A stretch of 16,741 nucleotides of DNA, from NCBI GenBank assembly GCA_905211485.1, contig CAJMAW010000068.1, positions 1 through 16,741 of the forward strand. Reading direction: 5' to 3'. Within the stretch, counting starts at the first letter, position 1. Each line of letters starts with the position of its first letter. The notes under the pieces were generated by a model. It did not search any database. It was not told the DNA's origin and was given only the letters and a program-made list of their open reading frames with translations. A program made the position numbers and the translations under genes. Positions 16,501 through 16,741 of the stretch are shown here, piece by piece. This stretch comes from an uncultured Lentisphaeria bacterium (lineage in GTDB: Bacteria > Verrucomicrobiota > Lentisphaeria > Victivallales > UBA1829).

Positions 16501-16557
16501 AGGATGATTGTTGCGATCATTGCGCCGACGATCCGGCTTTTTCTTTCCGGCACTCAT
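13504..16557 (-). CDS. ydbH: YdbH-like AsmA-superfamily intermembrane lipid-transport protein
   Basis: The 1017-residue protein has a cytoplasmic N-terminal tail with a Ser/Ala-rich run at about 41-66. One transmembrane helix follows at about 95-120 (CAILMSLITVFSVLALLTVVFL), then a long strand-rich periplasmic part with many short amphipathic strands, as in AsmA/TamB/YhdP-type beta-groove proteins. The C-terminus (LKLKLQLNG..., YQGFQLDLNVSLPLAD) matches the YdbH end. E. coli YdbH is about 880 residues; this one is longer, partly from the tail and a Ser/Gly-rich insert (KSAGNGKEAEGGSSSA). The assignment is strengthened by ynbE and ydbL directly downstream. In E. coli, YdbH, TamB and YhdP redundantly move phospholipids to the outer membrane. 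The ATG at 16557 was chosen. Two in-frame GTG codons (16563, 16569) are alternatives inside the 14-bp repeats. Confidence 0.83.
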   Translation of the reverse strand: MSAGKKKPDRRRNDRNNHPAEQRPELNEEKLKTGNASDVSSSPAPSSSSASESSSAAAASSAAGTSQKLPDRIPEQRNKSASVKKGGCLRRIGCVGGCAILMSLITVFSVLALLTVVFLPAGVEKQVNRLLAEMSENGAMNMVVKRIGLFRTDLSFDVVRNNPVAANDPVPPRGNDSVMTVESCTIAYHPLALLRGRIDSVRLRGVNILAEMDSGTPAIPFLQVLKTRSSDLAEGDQDSTDPAQEALKAETQNAAVLPDLEKTIPFELGLLSVQGNVSLRLGKEMAVLPFEWEAFPDREKGWNRIAFDGKISISGNRLDLNGVCDLPAGTVSGRAGAAVDTDFLPYALRGTLPRELHGSLNFGSEYVYDLTRNRVLSFSGGGALDLKMDAGVWSVNCRPEFSFDGNEERVSFSLAGFSGRWQEMDLALDSLQLLCLPSGKTLEGEGVFRIGENAPFKASCSLRGEQDGLWKFHLALPGTGKEEKSAGNGKEAEGGSSSAAPALREILLPGIRLTCTAPELRLDAEFGAGKEIRFRTEGTSGALTVNTDFARIQAGSLALTAEGTPEKFTGRFAMKNCLVAAEGAGAEISLPETVLETAFSEQLFRSRLSCVSASAVLPSQKLAVTGITVDFPFVWPSPAEGKTAETGSVKIGDVLYDGKSAGSAEFEIVFENEHLLLTGKGSALSLHFDFASDCAPFAPGGLTVSSSLNFPEQSFSNTLGLSAFLPDLEEFGADLSGKMSLSAQYDITPSGSSGTASFRLKEGELLMKKNNLSVSGLRMSFDLPRLPELASRANQSISFRELKCDQIRMDSAVLRYRMESPSVWYLESALMNWCGGKVRLESTRLAPDSRRTPITLHCDRVDLIQFLEQLGVLQSGTGTGGRISGTIPLVLRNGEIIFRDGFLYSTPGEEGSVKLLLSKTISENAAADASFQMTEDALRDFIYSWARVQVDSEAGLLKLKLQLNGKPAKPLYYEHNGQTFVKTTIPHNYQGFQLDLNVSLPLADTLRIINNLNSHLQ

Positions 16558-16558
16558 A

Positions 16559-16600
16559 TTCACAGACACCTCTTCACAAACACCTCTTCACAGACACCTC
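16559..16600 (-). repeat. Three tandem copies of a 14-bp repeat at the ydbH start
   Basis: On the minus strand GAGGTGTCTGTGAA occurs at 16600-16587, at 16586-16573 with one change (TTTG for TCTG), and at 16572-16559, immediately before ATATG. Each copy contains an SD-like GAGG and a GTG five bases later. The first copy also contains the stop codon of the upstream gene (16590-16588). A change in copy number would alter spacing and frame. Confidence 0.9.
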
Positions 16601-16741
16601 GGGAGAACTGTTCCATCCGGAAAATACTCCACTGTTTTCACATGGACAGGGACGCCGTCTTCCCCAGTCCGGAAAAGCCTGCCCTCTTCATCGGAGAGGA
16701 ACTTCCCCGCGGCGAAATCGTTGACGACAGGGGGAAAGACA
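16588..16741 (-). CDS. 3' end of an unidentified gene upstream of ydbH (partial)
   Basis: A minus-strand frame enters from the right edge of the window and is open for 50 codons, from position 16740 to a TGA at 16590-16588. The visible C-terminus includes VVNDFAAGKFLSDEEGRLFR and ends VEYFPDGTVLPRCL, which reads like a real hydrophilic protein end. The family was not recognised. It ends 30 bases before the ydbH ATG, in the same direction, so the two are likely co-transcribed. The start and most of the gene lie outside the window, so a chance open frame cannot be fully excluded. Confidence 0.55.
   Translation of the reverse strand, partial: VFPPVVNDFAAGKFLSDEEGRLFRTGEDGVPVHVKTVEYFPDGTVLPRCL

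Noticed and set aside
1..16741. CRISPR array, tRNA, rRNA, transposase or phage genes
   Set aside because: No regularly spaced direct repeats of suitable length, no T-loop/anticodon pattern outside coding sequence, and no transposase or phage protein motifs were seen.

Overview
The window looks like a chromosomal piece of a Gram-negative bacterium of the PVC superphylum, most likely Lentisphaerota (Victivallis-like). This is an inference. The main hints are a pseudopilin-like protein with an N-terminal FTLVE...LLPAM segment and a C-terminal DGSVR motif, a very large secreted glycosidase-like protein next to a small sandwich-domain partner, and SD-driven starts with polypurine leaders. The presence of outer-membrane-bridge genes shows a two-membrane envelope. 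No mobile element, CRISPR array, tRNA or rRNA was seen.

Left part (1-7490, + strand): rmuC, then a promoter and a two-gene operon. The first gene of that operon encodes a small secreted concanavalin-like sandwich protein and the second a 1162-residue secreted multidomain protein with a probable TIM-barrel glycosidase core; they overlap by ATGA. mutY (adenine DNA glycosylase) follows with its own promoter and a structured leader.

Middle (7491-11890): long AT-rich or polypurine/polypyrimidine spacers surround three independent genes. These are a 115-residue cysteine-motif protein (+), an orphan pseudopilin-like protein (-), and an M20-family amidohydrolase of the AbgB/IAA-hydrolase type (+). 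Good sigma70-type promoters can be read for each of these three.

Right part (11891-16741, - strand): a GNAT acetyltransferase lies downstream of three genes in the order ydbH-ynbE-ydbL. They encode an AsmA-like inner-membrane-anchored protein, a small lipoprotein and a small periplasmic protein, the same order as the lipid-transport bridge genes of Escherichia coli. This is the most informative system in the window. Upstream of ydbH is the 3' end of another - strand gene. Its stop codon and the ydbH start region are joined by three copies of a 14-bp repeat, each carrying an SD-like GAGG and a GTG.

The intergenic regions repeatedly contain purine-rich tracts paired with pyrimidine-rich tracts, giving long hairpins. 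The best is a perfect 21-bp stem after mutY.
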